This document shows positions 16,222 to 26,000 of a stretch of DNA of 41,098 bases, piece after piece. The number at the start of each line of letters is the position of its first letter. Within the stretch, counting starts at the first letter, position 1. The translations under genes and the position numbers were made by a program. Source of the DNA: CAYLLT01 sp964591605. GTDB lineage: Bacteria > Planctomycetota > Phycisphaerae > UBA1845 > PWPN01. The notes below the pieces were generated by a model. The model was not told the origin of the DNA and searched no databases. It worked only from the letters and a program-made list of their open reading frames with translations. The stretch spans positions 1-41,098 of the forward strand of contig CAZQEN010000020.1 in the NCBI GenBank assembly GCA_964591605.1, read 5' to 3'.

Positions 16222-18486
16222 TCACGGCACAAACGGATGACACGCGGGATCGGCGATCCCGAGACTGCCGGTATAGCAGCGCTGGAACCAGCCGTAGTCG
16301 TCCATATCCACGTCTTCATCCTGGTCGATGTCCATGCACCGGCAAGTCTGCGACAGGGCCTGGAACGTGCCGGAGTCGATATCGGCGCCGGTGGCACAGT
16401 CCGCGAAAATGACGAAGTCGAAACTGTCGACGCGGCTGTCCGGGACGTTGGGCACGATCTCCCCGGTGCGGTCGAAGACCGGGAAGGGGCTGCACTGGGT
16501 CACCGGTCCGAACGCGCCGCCGACGACGTAGGCCCGGGCATCGAAGCCGCCGGCGTCGAGCACGTAGTTGGCGCCATCGAACCGGTAGAGCTGGGCAAAA
16601 TCAGGATTGCCGAAGGGAGGATCCCAGGCGTAGTTGCTCGAGCTTCGGATGATGTTGAACGACGGCGAACCGAGGCCCGTATCCACTCGGACGATCTTGA
16701 GGGCGTAGGTGTGTCCGGGGACGACGGTGACTGCGTCCACGCCGGAGACGGGCCAGACGACGATCTGGTCCTGCCAGGCGGCGGCATCCAGGACAATCAG
16801 CGGGGACTCCCTGGCAGCGCCGATCTGCGGACCGAGATCAGCCGGTGTGAGCGGCGGATTGTTGCCGACGACCTCGTGGACACTCAGGCGGTAGCGGAAC
16901 GAGCCGTTCCCGCCGCCGATCTGTACCATCACGCGGGCGCTGACGAGCTGGGTGACGCTGCCCGGCACGCGGAACGTCTGAATGAACTCGGCGCCGCCGG
17001 ATCCGTTGAGCACGGTGGCCCCGTCCTGCAGCGTCAGGTTGGGCTGCACGTTGAAGGCGTTCGGCTGCACCTTGTCGTACCGGAAGACGGGTTCCATGGG
17101 GGTGAAGATGCCCGCGCTGGCGCGCTGGGACTTGCGCATGAACTCGATCAGGTAGCCGTAACCGACTTCGGGCAGCGTCTGGAACAGTTGGGGCGTGACT
17201 TCGCTGCTGACCGGCTGGCCGTTGTGGGCAAAGACGTGGAATCGATAGCTCCTGCGGCCGTCCACGTTGAGCTGGATGTAGCGGGAGTGGCCGAACTGCA
17301 TGTTGTCGTTATGGGGGCTCATGACGACGGCCGGAGAAAGCGGGTCCCGGATCGAGACGCCGTCGAGCGTGTTTCCGTTTTCATCGTAGACGCTGCAGTA
17401 CACGTTGGTCTGGCCGCCGGGGGCTTCGCCGAACGGCATGGTGCGGACGCTGGTCACCACGAATTCGGGCGCGGTATCGGCGCAGTGGGCGATGGCGGCA
17501 CAGTCGGAATCGTCGCAGTCGAGCTGGCCGTCGCCGTCGTCATCGTAGCCGTTGCGGCAGGCATCCAGCGTGTTCTCGGGAGCTACGCACGAGGGGTGCA
17601 TGGGATTGGCGTCGCAGTCGATCATCCCGGCCAGGGAGGGGGGCGGAGGGATTTCGGCATTCTTGCCCCAGGCGACGCAGTGGGTGGCGTAGTCACTGGA
17701 GTAAACTCCGTCGGACTCGGTGTGGCCGAACTGGACGTATCCGCTGCCGGTCGAGGTCAGGGTCCCGAACAGGTGCTGACGGCTGGTGGTGATGCCGCTT
17801 TCGGGATCGATGTAGGCGTCGAACGTGCCGTCGCTGTGGAGATCGACGCGGATCGTATGCCACTGGCCCATGGACATCGGCAGGTAGCGGGTGGTGCCGG
17901 GCTGGGCGGGATCCGAATCGACATCGCGAATGACCTGCCCGCCGGAGAGCGAGCTGGGCGAGCCCTCGACGACTTTCCAGCCCGAGTACACGCCGCCGGC
18001 GACGGAGGCGGTGCCCCGGCCGTTGCGGAACATGTTGCCCATGAAGTCGAGGCGGATGTGTTTGCCGTTGCGCAGTTTGATGGCGGGCATGCGGCTGGTG
18101 GGGCCGGCGATGTAGACATGCCAACTGAGCGAGAGTTCGTCGCCGGTGTTGACCGCCCAGGTGGGATAGGTGGTCGTGTTGACGTTATCGCTGCGGTACT
18201 TTCGCTTGGCGTTGGACACTGTATCGCGCTGGCAGGGTTTGCCCGGGTTGCCCAGGATGGTCAGGATCACCTGGCCGCCGCCGTTGCCTGATTCGAGGGG
18301 CCAGCCGGGGTAACCCACGTTTCCGTTGGCATTCACCGTGGTGAGCTGGTTGCAGCTCTGGCCCGGGGACCACTCCCCGAAGCAGGCGGTAAAGGTCTTC
18401 TCGGCCGGGTAGCCGGCACATTGGCCGAAGGAGGTTTCTGCCGCCGCGAACACGAGAATGGACGTAAGAAAACAGAACTGCCGCAT
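16222..18486 (-). CDS. Large exported jelly-roll protein with dockerin-like C-terminus
   Basis: ATG 18486 follows a good ribosome-binding site (GGGAGGA) and opens a signal peptide (F-L-T-S-I-L-V-F-A-A-A), giving 754 residues. The N-terminal 290 residues look like a concanavalin/jelly-roll domain of the polysaccharide-lyase or LamG kind (S-L-S-W-H-V-Y-I-A-G; M-G-Q-W-H-T-I-R-V-D-L). A Cys-rich segment C-R-N-G-Y-D-D-D-G-D-G-Q-L-D-C-D-D then appears, a calcium-binding motif common in secreted proteins of this kind. The middle part is beta-rich and unassigned. The C-terminus has two dockerin-like repeats (R-V-D-S-F-D-F; D-Q-D-E-D-V-D-M-D-D-Y). It may bind or act on a glycan; no catalytic residues were identified. 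Confidence 0.75.
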   Translation of the reverse strand: MRQFCFLTSILVFAAAETSFGQCAGYPAEKTFTACFGEWSPGQSCNQLTTVNANGNVGYPGWPLESGNGGGQVILTILGNPGKPCQRDTVSNAKRKYRSDNVNTTTYPTWAVNTGDELSLSWHVYIAGPTSRMPAIKLRNGKHIRLDFMGNMFRNGRGTASVAGGVYSGWKVVEGSPSSLSGGQVIRDVDSDPAQPGTTRYLPMSMGQWHTIRVDLHSDGTFDAYIDPESGITTSRQHLFGTLTSTGSGYVQFGHTESDGVYSSDYATHCVAWGKNAEIPPPPSLAGMIDCDANPMHPSCVAPENTLDACRNGYDDDGDGQLDCDDSDCAAIAHCADTAPEFVVTSVRTMPFGEAPGGQTNVYCSVYDENGNTLDGVSIRDPLSPAVVMSPHNDNMQFGHSRYIQLNVDGRRSYRFHVFAHNGQPVSSEVTPQLFQTLPEVGYGYLIEFMRKSQRASAGIFTPMEPVFRYDKVQPNAFNVQPNLTLQDGATVLNGSGGAEFIQTFRVPGSVTQLVSARVMVQIGGGNGSFRYRLSVHEVVGNNPPLTPADLGPQIGAARESPLIVLDAAAWQDQIVVWPVSGVDAVTVVPGHTYALKIVRVDTGLGSPSFNIIRSSSNYAWDPPFGNPDFAQLYRFDGANYVLDAGGFDARAYVVGGAFGPVTQCSPFPVFDRTGEIVPNVPDSRVDSFDFVIFADCATGADIDSGTFQALSQTCRCMDIDQDEDVDMDDYGWFQRCYTGSLGIADPACHPFVP

Positions 18487-19014
18487 GAGTGAGTCCTCCC
18501 GAGGGTTGCCAGATCCTGCGGAATCGAACGGACTGCAGAAAGAGCGAAACGTCGGACCTTCCGCGATATGATCCATGCTAACAAAACGGCGCGCCCAGTC
18601 AATACGATTTCCGTTCGGTCAACCCTGCTTTTTGTGTCAAAAATCGCTTTTGGCAGCCAGCGGCCAGACGGGGGTGATGGGAAGCGAGTTCTGCCAACAG
18701 GGGTGCCCGCCAGAGACCGAACATGAGCGGTCGGCTACACCCGGTTACAGTACCAATGCACAGGGCGCTGGCGCGTGGAATCTGTTGCCTCCGCATGGGC
18801 CGGGTGCGCAGGGATCTGTTCACGCACTTGCGTCGGGGGGAAGATCCCGTGTGACCGGGCATGCGGCTGCTGCGCCAGAGGCAACGGGCGGCTGAGTTTC
18901 CAGCACCCGGGGGTGAGGGGTGCTGCGGTTATCCGGACGCGCCACAAGCCATCGGGCTCCCTTCCGTCCAGCAGGTGAACGTCCGGCCGGCCTGGCGTAT
19001 ATTTGGCGGCCACG
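18487..19014. other. Divergent intergenic region upstream of the glycosyltransferase
   Basis: This 528-base stretch separates the minus-strand jelly-roll gene from the plus-strand glycosyltransferase. It contains an inverted repeat TTTTTG / CAAAAA with a TGT loop (18629-18643) and a hairpin CAGCACCC / GGGTGCTG (18901-18908 and 18918-18925), about 90 bases before the glycosyltransferase start. Short frames here have no recognisable product. No tRNA-like cloverleaf was found. Confidence 0.5.
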
Positions 19015-20310
19015 ATGAACGTGCTGTGGATGCGACGACTGGACCGGTGGGTGGGCGTGCCCGTTTGCGCGCTGTTGACGTGGGTACGCCGGACCCTGGA
19101 CGTGCTCGGAGCAGGGGCGGGGGGGCCGCTGCGGCGGATTCTCTTCGTCAAGCTGGCCGAGCAGGGTTCAACCGTGCTGGCATATCCGACGCTGTGCGAG
19201 GCGGTGCGGCGCGTGGGGGCCGAGAACGTCTTCTTCCTGACGTTCCAGGAGAACCGGTTCATTCTGGATGTCATGGAGGTGATTCCGCCGGAGAACGTCG
19301 TGGCCATTCCGACGCACAGCGTGTGGGCGCTGGTGGCCGGCACGCTGCGGGCGGTCGGGCGGCTCCGGGCGCTGCGGATGGACGCCGCGGTCGATCTGGA
19401 GTTTTTCGCGCGATCATCGGCGATTCTGACCTGGCTGAGCGGGGCCACGTCCCGAGCGGGATATCACGCCTATTTCGGCGAGGCTCGCTATCGCGGGGAC
19501 CTGATGACGCATCGGGTCTCGTTCAATCCGCATGTCCATGCGAGCCAGACATTCGCGATGCTCGTGCACGCGCTGGACGAACCGCCCGAGCGGCTGCCGG
19601 CCTTCGATTTCAAGCCACCTTCACTGGCTTCGCAGCTCCCCTCGTTCCGGCCGCGGCCCGAGGAAGTGCAGGAGGTGCGGCGGTTGGTGTGCGAATTGAC
19701 GGGGTTGGCGGAGGCGGGGCCGCTGATTCTGCTCAACGCCAACTGCAGCGACCTGCTGCCGTTGCGGCGCTGGGAGACGGAGCGCTACGTGGAGCTCGCG
19801 CGGCGGCTGCTGCAGCGCTATGACGATGTTTTCATTGCATTTACGGGCGGTCCCGGTGAGGCGCCGGCGGTGGAAGGACTCGTGGCGCGGATCGACTCGC
19901 CGCGGTGTATCAGCCTGGCGGGGCGCACGACGCTGCGTCAACTGCTTGTGCTGTACGGCCTGGCCGAGCTCATGATCACCAACGACAGCGGACCGGCTCA
20001 CTTCGCGACGCTCACCCCGATGGATGTCATCACGCTGTTCGGGCCCGAGACACCCCGGCTGTTTGCGTCGCAGTCGCCGCGGAGCCACGTGCTCTGGGCC
20101 GGCCTGGCGTGCAGTCCGTGCGTGAGCGCATACAACGACCGCCAGTCGGCCTGCCGCGATAACATCTGTATGAAGCACATCAGCGTGGAGGCGGTTTTTG
20201 CGAAGGCGTGCGAGGTGTATGAGGCGCGGCGGGGAGGGGAGGCGTCGAAAGAGCCGCGTGGCTTTAGCCCGCGCGGTCCAGCGGACGCAGTGAACGCTGT
20301 GAGACCGTGA
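19015..20310 (+). CDS. Family 9 glycosyltransferase (heptosyltransferase-like)
   Basis: The 431-residue product from ATG 19015 matches the ADP-heptose:LPS heptosyltransferase family (GT9). The first Rossmann domain opens with R-R-I-L-F-V-K-L-A-E-Q-G-S and P-T-L-C-E-A-V-R-R. The second contains L-I-L-L-N-A-N-C-S, I-A-F-T-G-G-P-G-E and the diagnostic M-I-T-N-D-S-G-P-A-H-F-A. A late C-S-P-C-V-S-A-Y segment with further cysteines is common in this family. It is expected to add a sugar to lipopolysaccharide or another cell-surface glycan. A TTG four codons upstream is another possible start; neither has a good ribosome-binding site. The last 20 or so residues are encoded by a REP-like palindrome (20254-20276) and are probably an accretion. 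It is a biosynthetic gene amid degradative ones. Confidence 0.85.
   Translation: MNVLWMRRLDRWVGVPVCALLTWVRRTLDVLGAGAGGPLRRILFVKLAEQGSTVLAYPTLCEAVRRVGAENVFFLTFQENRFILDVMEVIPPENVVAIPTHSVWALVAGTLRAVGRLRALRMDAAVDLEFFARSSAILTWLSGATSRAGYHAYFGEARYRGDLMTHRVSFNPHVHASQTFAMLVHALDEPPERLPAFDFKPPSLASQLPSFRPRPEEVQEVRRLVCELTGLAEAGPLILLNANCSDLLPLRRWETERYVELARRLLQRYDDVFIAFTGGPGEAPAVEGLVARIDSPRCISLAGRTTLRQLLVLYGLAELMITNDSGPAHFATLTPMDVITLFGPETPRLFASQSPRSHVLWAGLACSPCVSAYNDRQSACRDNICMKHISVEAVFAKACEVYEARRGGEASKEPRGFSPRGPADAVNAVRP
20254..20276. repeat. REP-like imperfect palindrome in the glycosyltransferase 3' end
   Basis: CCGCGTGGC (20254-20262) pairs with GCCCGCGCGG (20267-20276) around a TTTA loop, with one bulged base. 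It lies within the final codons of the glycosyltransferase and encodes the low-complexity tail after the family fold has ended. Confidence 0.5.
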
Positions 20311-20382
20311 AGACGATCGTTGTGAGATGTGAGTTGTTATGAGTTGTGATGCGGAACTTGATGTCATAAACCGGAAGCACAC

Positions 20383-21366
20383 ATGCTCCTGTCGATCCTT
20401 CTCCTGCACGTGATACCGGCGCAGACGGCGCCCGCGAGCCAGCCTTCCACCGTGCGGATCGCCCATGGCGACCTGATCGCCGTGTTCCGCGACAACCGCG
20501 AGTCGCCTGCCGCGCTGAGCGGCATTGATTCGCTATTCAACATCCGGGAAGCACCTGATTTCGACGCGTTCGACCCGGATTCGCGCGGCTCGTCGGCGGG
20601 AATGAACTTCGAGCACATCATCTGCGGCCACGAGAACGTGCAGAACGCGTTTTCGCCACGTCACGGCCCGTTCCCGATGTCCGTTCTGCCGGACGGGCGA
20701 AGCGTGCGGCTGACGCGTCGGGCGGAGGACGATCCCTGGTCGGTCGACAGCACGCTCACTTATACGTTGACCGTGCCGCACTATATCGACGTTGACTTCC
20801 GCTGCCGGCCGCGGGATGCCCGCAAGTTCGGCGAGCGGGGCTATGCGATTCTCTTCTTCTGTCATTACATGAACGACGTGGCGGACGCGGCGCTGCGTTT
20901 CCGCGGAATTGAGAGGGAAGGCGGCCCGGAGAGCTGGATTGCCGCCGACGCGCCGCCCGGCCCCCCGCACTGGAATCAGGGCGGTACGTACCACCACCGG
21001 GATGCGCAGGCCCTCGAGCACGACGCGGACGTTCGATTCAACCTCAACCACTGGACGTACGACTACCCGCGGTACACGCTGCCGTTCTACTACGGCCGGG
21101 CCGCCCGCAACATGACACTCATTCTCATGTTCGACCGGGCCTGGACGCCCCGCGACGAGATCCGCCTGAGCCTGTTCAAGTTCAAGCTCAAAAAGTGGCC
21201 CCGGCCGGCGTGGGATTTCCAGTACGTCATTCGCCGGGTGCAGGAGGGGCAGGAATACGGGTTCAAGGCCCGGCTGGTCTGGAAACGGTTTGTCAGCGAA
21301 TCGGACTGCCTGGCCGAGTACCAGCGTTGGGAGAGGGCCTGCTCGACGCAGAGCCAGCCCGAGTAA
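20383..21366 (+). CDS. Exported protein of unknown function
   Basis: ATG 20383 has GGAAG upstream and gives a 327-residue product with a very short signal peptide (L-L-S-I-L-L-L-H-V-I-P-A-Q-T-A). I do not recognise the family with confidence. The body is rich in aromatic residues and beta strands (Y-I-D-V-D-F-R-C-R-P; Y-P-R-Y-T-L-P-F-Y-Y-G) and contains several His/Asp clusters (H-W-N-Q-G-G-T-Y-H-H-R-D), in the manner of jelly-roll carbohydrate-active proteins. It lies between the glycosyltransferase and the pseudopilin on the same strand. A secreted glycan-binding or hydrolytic role is possible but not shown. Confidence 0.7.
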   Translation: MLLSILLLHVIPAQTAPASQPSTVRIAHGDLIAVFRDNRESPAALSGIDSLFNIREAPDFDAFDPDSRGSSAGMNFEHIICGHENVQNAFSPRHGPFPMSVLPDGRSVRLTRRAEDDPWSVDSTLTYTLTVPHYIDVDFRCRPRDARKFGERGYAILFFCHYMNDVADAALRFRGIEREGGPESWIAADAPPGPPHWNQGGTYHHRDAQALEHDADVRFNLNHWTYDYPRYTLPFYYGRAARNMTLILMFDRAWTPRDEIRLSLFKFKLKKWPRPAWDFQYVIRRVQEGQEYGFKARLVWKRFVSESDCLAEYQRWERACSTQSQPE

Positions 21367-21904
21367 TGCGGCGCCGGCGGTCGTGACCATGAGCCCCTGC
21401 GCGGCCTGAAAAGCGGGGCTGGTCGGCCGGCGATCCCGAACGAAGAGCAAACTGGAGCCGGTTTCCCGCCTCCCCCCAGGCAGGGGGCGCGGACAGCGTG
21501 TGGTGGCCCGGCTGGCCGCGCGGGCAGGGGCGTACCGGCCGCCCGGATTCTCCAATCAGGGCCTATGGCTCCTGCCCGCCTCCGATCGGCGCTCCTAAGA
21601 TCTGTAGGCGGCTGGAATTCCGGCGGCGGCGGGGGGGGTGGACGGGAAAAAACCCGCGGCGTGCCGCAAATTCGGGGTTGTCAGCCGGGGGAAAGGAGGT
21701 TACATTGGTTTTGTCGCCAGCGCCGTGTATTGAAGCGTTTTTTTCATGAAGCGCTTCCAGCCAGAGGCACCCCCGCGATGATCTTCCAGCGCGGCAGCGG
21801 GCGTGCCGATAAGAACAAAGGCGGACAGAGGCATTGCGGCGCAGCGAGATCGGAGAAGCCGGCCATCAGGACGATGGACCATTCTTTTCGCGGAGCCCCG
21901 AGCC
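21367..21904. other. Long leader region before the pseudopilin gene
   Basis: This 538-base region holds a perfect ribosome-binding sequence AAAGGAGGT (21692-21700) with no obvious gene after it, and a palindrome at 21747-21758. It also has a poly-G run near 21630 and an inverted CGGG/CCCG around an A6 loop near 21650. A TTG five bases after the GGAGG would open only a 14-codon frame that ends at 21749. No other gene is supported. Confidence 0.5.
21747..21758. promoter_or_regulatory. Candidate LacI-family operator
   Basis: GAAGCGCTTC (21748-21757) is a perfect 10-base palindrome with the central CG step typical of LacI/GalR-family operators. A half-site TGAAGCG also occurs 16 bases upstream (21731-21737). 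It lies about 150 bases before the pseudopilin start. No LacI-type regulator is encoded in this window, so the assignment rests on motif alone. Confidence 0.4.
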
Positions 21905-22984
21905 ATGCAACGAGAGATCGCCCCATCCCGCCCGAAGTCACACCGGGACGCGTTCACCCTGATCGAAGTGCTGGTGGTCGTCGCGATCATCGCCCTGCTG
22001 ACGGCCGTCCTGCTTCCCGCACTGGGCCGGGCCCGCGAGCAGGCGCGCATCGTGGCGTGTTCCGCGAACCTGTCGAACCTTCCCAAGGCCGTGCTCACCT
22101 TCGCGACCGAGCACAAGGGCTACGGGCAGCTCGTGCCGGCCTACGACCGGCAGGTGAACGAGGGTTCGGTCAGCCGGGACCCGAGCGGGACCCGTTACGA
22201 GTACGACAACGGCCGGTTCAGCCGCACCGGCCCGCAGCTCAAGCTGTGGCCGGTGGCGTATGCCAAGTACCTGGGTCTCAAGGGGGACATCACCCGCAGG
22301 AACAGCGCTTACTTCACCGGGACGTCGGACCCGCTGGACACGTACTACACGCGGTTCGGCCATCACGAGATCTTCTCGTGCCCGTCGGACAAGGTGCGGG
22401 TGAATCTGCTGACCAGCGGTATCTCGATTTCGGGCGGGCTTCGATACGGCGTGTTCTCATACGGCATCAACGAAGACATCTTCGGCGCGGCGGGCGGACC
22501 GCCCCCTTACAAGCCGGGGGCGCCCTGCTATCGCCGGCCAGACCCGGGGGATCCGGCGGCGATGCTGTGGCGGGCGCATCGCCTGGACGGCAAGCTGGAC
22601 GATATCGACCGGCCCGGGGACGTGGCCCTGTTTGCGGACTCCGGCCGGAACGAGGGCGACGGGATCGATCGTCAGAACGAGCTGATCAGCGTATCGCCGC
22701 AGGCCGGTGAGATGGGGGTGTTCTCCGCCAATCGGGACATCAACGGGCCATACCTTGAGAACTTTGACGCGGTTCGCGATCGCCTGGCGCGCTTCCGTCA
22801 CGGCAACAAGCAGGGCGTCGTGATTGCCCTGGCGGATGGATCAGGCAAGTTCGCCCGCGCTGCCGGTTGGGTCACGCTGACCTCGACTGGATCGGTGACG
22901 AGGGCCTTTGCGACCGAGTACCTGCCAAGGATTCGTGTGTCGCCCTACGGCGACGGCTTGCGGAACCTTAACGTCCAGCCTTAA
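21905..22984 (+). CDS. Type II secretion-type pseudopilin
   Basis: ATG 21905 is favoured over the longer frame because it places the prepilin motif correctly near the N-terminus: basic leader, then A | F-T-L-I-E-V-L-V-V-V-A-I-I-A-L-L, with glutamate at +5. The residue at -1 is Ala rather than the usual Gly. The 359-residue protein has L-P-A-L-G-R-A-R-E-Q-A-R after the hydrophobic helix, as in planctomycete pseudopilins, and ends in a variant of the H-x9-D-G signature (R-H-G-N-K-Q-G then A-L-A-D-G, with 11 intervening residues). It should be processed by a prepilin peptidase not encoded here. A surface or secretion role is likely. Confidence 0.8.
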   Translation: MQREIAPSRPKSHRDAFTLIEVLVVVAIIALLTAVLLPALGRAREQARIVACSANLSNLPKAVLTFATEHKGYGQLVPAYDRQVNEGSVSRDPSGTRYEYDNGRFSRTGPQLKLWPVAYAKYLGLKGDITRRNSAYFTGTSDPLDTYYTRFGHHEIFSCPSDKVRVNLLTSGISISGGLRYGVFSYGINEDIFGAAGGPPPYKPGAPCYRRPDPGDPAAMLWRAHRLDGKLDDIDRPGDVALFADSGRNEGDGIDRQNELISVSPQAGEMGVFSANRDINGPYLENFDAVRDRLARFRHGNKQGVVIALADGSGKFARAAGWVTLTSTGSVTRAFATEYLPRIRVSPYGDGLRNLNVQP

Positions 22985-23036
22985 AGCTCATCCGTCTGTC
23001 TGCCGCACCGCGACCGAGCTGATTGCCCCCCTGCCT

Positions 23037-23080
23037 CGACGGCGACCGTCGCGACGGGTTAGGCTACGCCCTTCGTCGCG
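23037..23080. repeat. Nested inverted repeats after the pseudopilin gene
   Basis: CGACGG/CCGTCG with a CGA loop (23037-23051) overlaps a second pairing CGCGACG (23050-23056) / CGTCGCG (23074-23080). The two hairpins are mutually exclusive. They lie 55 bases after the pseudopilin stop and just before the next ribosome-binding site, so they could be a weak terminator or another REP-like unit. Confidence 0.4.
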
Positions 23081-23094
23081 GAGGGTAGGACCGC

Positions 23095-26000
23095 ATGCGG
23101 CAATCGCGGGCGTCGTCGTGGATTCTTCACATCGGACTGGTCTGGACGGTCGTGGGTCTGGCCGTGCCTGCGCTGGGTGGGGCCGGACTGCAGACGTCGG
23201 CGCCGGGGCTTTCCATCAGCTCGGAGGGGGAGGGGAAGTGGCGGGTCACCTCGCCGGTGGACGAGGAGTTCACGCTTGAATGGGCGGCCTCTTTGCCCGC
23301 GCGGGCCGGCGACTGCTTTCAGATCGACGTGCGGGTGCGGGTCGATCTGAAGACCCGCGCGGTGCCCGAACTGGCATGCTACGATGCGTCCGGGCGTGAG
23401 ATTCCCGCCGGCACCTCGTTGCTCAAATCAAGCCCTCTCTTCGTGACCACCGACTGGCAACGGTTCAGCCGGGCATTTCCGGCGCGGCCCGGCACGTCCC
23501 ACGTTCGAGCGCGCCTTCGGGCGAGCGGGCGCGGGGAGCTTCACGTGGCCGATCTGGAGCTGCGGCCCGTCCGGGTCGACCCCTATCAGACCGGAGCGCT
23601 GATCACGCAGCTCAGCCCGCAGCGGCGCAGCGGCCTGATCCTGGAGTCGAACCTGGCCATCGAGAACACGGAGCTGGTTTCCAGAGAGGATCTCGATGGT
23701 GACAGGAAGTGGGCGGAGATCCTGGTGGACCTGGATGGGCTCTCCTCGCAGCCGGGCGAAGGCGAGGACTGGCGGACGCGGTTTGCCTACAACCCCAACG
23801 CCGACTACTGGTCAGACGGCGCGGTGCTCAAATCCGACACGGTGCGTGAGGACCGAAGCCCGGATCCGGAGCGGGCGCTGCATTTTCGGATGAAGATTCA
23901 TCCGGGGCCGTACCGGGCGATATTGAGCGACCCGGGTCGGGCGATCGCAGTCTCGCTCGACGGAAAACAGTGGCGTCGGTTCGAGGGCGGGAGTGAAGCG
24001 GAGCTCGGCACGATCGAGTCGACGGACGGTGTGGTGGAGTTCTGGGTTGACGCGTGTTACCGCGATCCGATTTCGTGCGGGCCGGTGTACTTCGATTATG
24101 TGCGTCTGGTGCCGATCGACCATGCGTCGTCGGCGGAGCGGCTGTGCGAGCTGGCCCGGCGCCGGCCGGCGCCGGTCGCGGGCGGTTGGGTGGAGCGGCG
24201 GGAAGTCGCCGTCTCGGTGAGCATGCCGCGATGGACCGGGACAGAGAAGTGGCCGGTGCGATGCGGGTTACCCATTCCCGCGGGTGAGCTGGCATCGCCC
24301 GAGAAGGCGGGGGTGCTGGATCGGGAGGGTCATCCACTGGCGACGCAGAATCGTTCGCTGGGCACGTGGCCGGACGGCAGCATCAAGTGGCTGTATCTCG
24401 ATTTCATGCACGACGCATCACGGAATGGCGAGGGCCGTTACACCGTCGTTTATGGAGAGAAAGTGCGGGCGGTGGCGCCGTCGACGGCCGTGCGGACGCG
24501 AACAACTCCTGAGGGAATCGAGGTCGATACCGGAGCGATTCACTTCCTGGTGCCGCGCTCGCATTTCGGAATCCTCCAGAATGTACGGCTGGGGTCGGGC
24601 GAGGTGCTGCAGGAAGCGCCGATCGCGATCGACATCACGGAAACGCAGGGGCGCACGTGGCGGACGGAGAGTCTGCCGGTCGAGCGGCTCGAGATCGAGC
24701 AGTCCGGACCGCTCCACGCGGTGATCCTGGCGGCCAGCCGGCTGGCGGAGCCGGGATCGGCCTCTGAGGGATTCTATCATGCCGTCCGCCTGCATGCCTA
24801 TGCGGGAAGTGCGCTGGTGCAGCTCGATTACTTCGTCGCCAACACCGACCAGCGGCCGGAGCTGACGGTGCGATCGATCCGGATGAGCCTGCGGCCCGCC
24901 CGCGCCGCGGCGGGGGAAGGCCGGATCGTTCAGGCTGATTCGCGGGAGGCGGGGGGGCAGGGGTGGGTTTCGCTTCCAGGTGAAGCTGGGATCGCGATCG
25001 GCGTGGAGGCATTTCGCGAACAGTATCCCAAGGCGCTGCGCTGGATGCCGCGGGAGGTGCAGCTCGATCTGTGGGCGCCGGAGGGGGGCGACTACACGTG
25101 GTATCAGGGTGTGGGCAAAACGCACCGGATCTCGCTCGTGTATCAACGCGATCTGCCCGAGGACGCCTCGGCGCTGGCGGCCGGCCCCGTGCTGGCGCTC
25201 GCGGAACCGGCCTGGTACGCGGCGTCGGGGGCGTTCGGTCCGATCGAGCCTGCGAATGCCGGTCCGCTGCCGGAGGTGGAGCGCACGCTGGCCGAGCACA
25301 TGGACGGACCGGTGATCGCCGAGGTCGGGCTGGGTTTCGAGAACTACGGAGACCATCATTCACCCGGCTACGTGCGTGAGAGCGTGCTGTGGGACAACAA
25401 CGAGTACGACCTGCCGGCGGCCGCGATGATTCACTTCGTGCGGACGGGCAACCCGGCGGCGCTGCGGATCGCTCTGGCGTCGGCGCTGCATTACGTGGAC
25501 GTGGACGTGGTCCATTACTCGCGTGAGCATCCGGACTGGGTGGGGGCGGCGCACACGCACAGCCACGGCACGTTCGGGCACCACACGGCCGAGCCGCCGA
25601 GCATGTCGCACGCCGGTTACGTGCAGGGGCTGATCTGGTACACGTGCCTGACCGGGGATCGGGCCGGAGTCGACGGGGCGAAGGGGATCGCGGAGTGGGT
25701 TCTGCGCCGCATGGCTCCGGAGGTGAGCGTCGGGCGCATGGAGCGGACGATCGGTCATCCGCTGACGACGCTGAACGACGTCTACGAGGCGACGTGGGAC
25801 GAGAAGTACCTGAAGGGGGCCGCCCGGCTGGTAGACTGGGTGCTGAAGTGGGAACAACCCGGGCGCGGCGGCTTTCCCGCGATCATCACGGAGAGGCCGG
25901 CGTTCTATGCCGGATCTCCGTTCTGCAGCGGGCTGCTGTCTTCGGCGCTGATGAAGTTCAACGGGTGGGCCCGCACGAGTGAGCTGGACCGACTGCTGGA

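Noticed and set aside
16048..18291. 747-codon plus-strand frame opposite the jelly-roll dockerin-like gene
   Set aside because: It spans two minus-strand genes that have start sites and signal peptides, and it shows only antisense-type composition.
18735..19448. 237-codon minus-strand frame at the start of the glycosyltransferase
   Set aside because: It is antisense to the GT9 fold and has no family match or ribosome-binding site.
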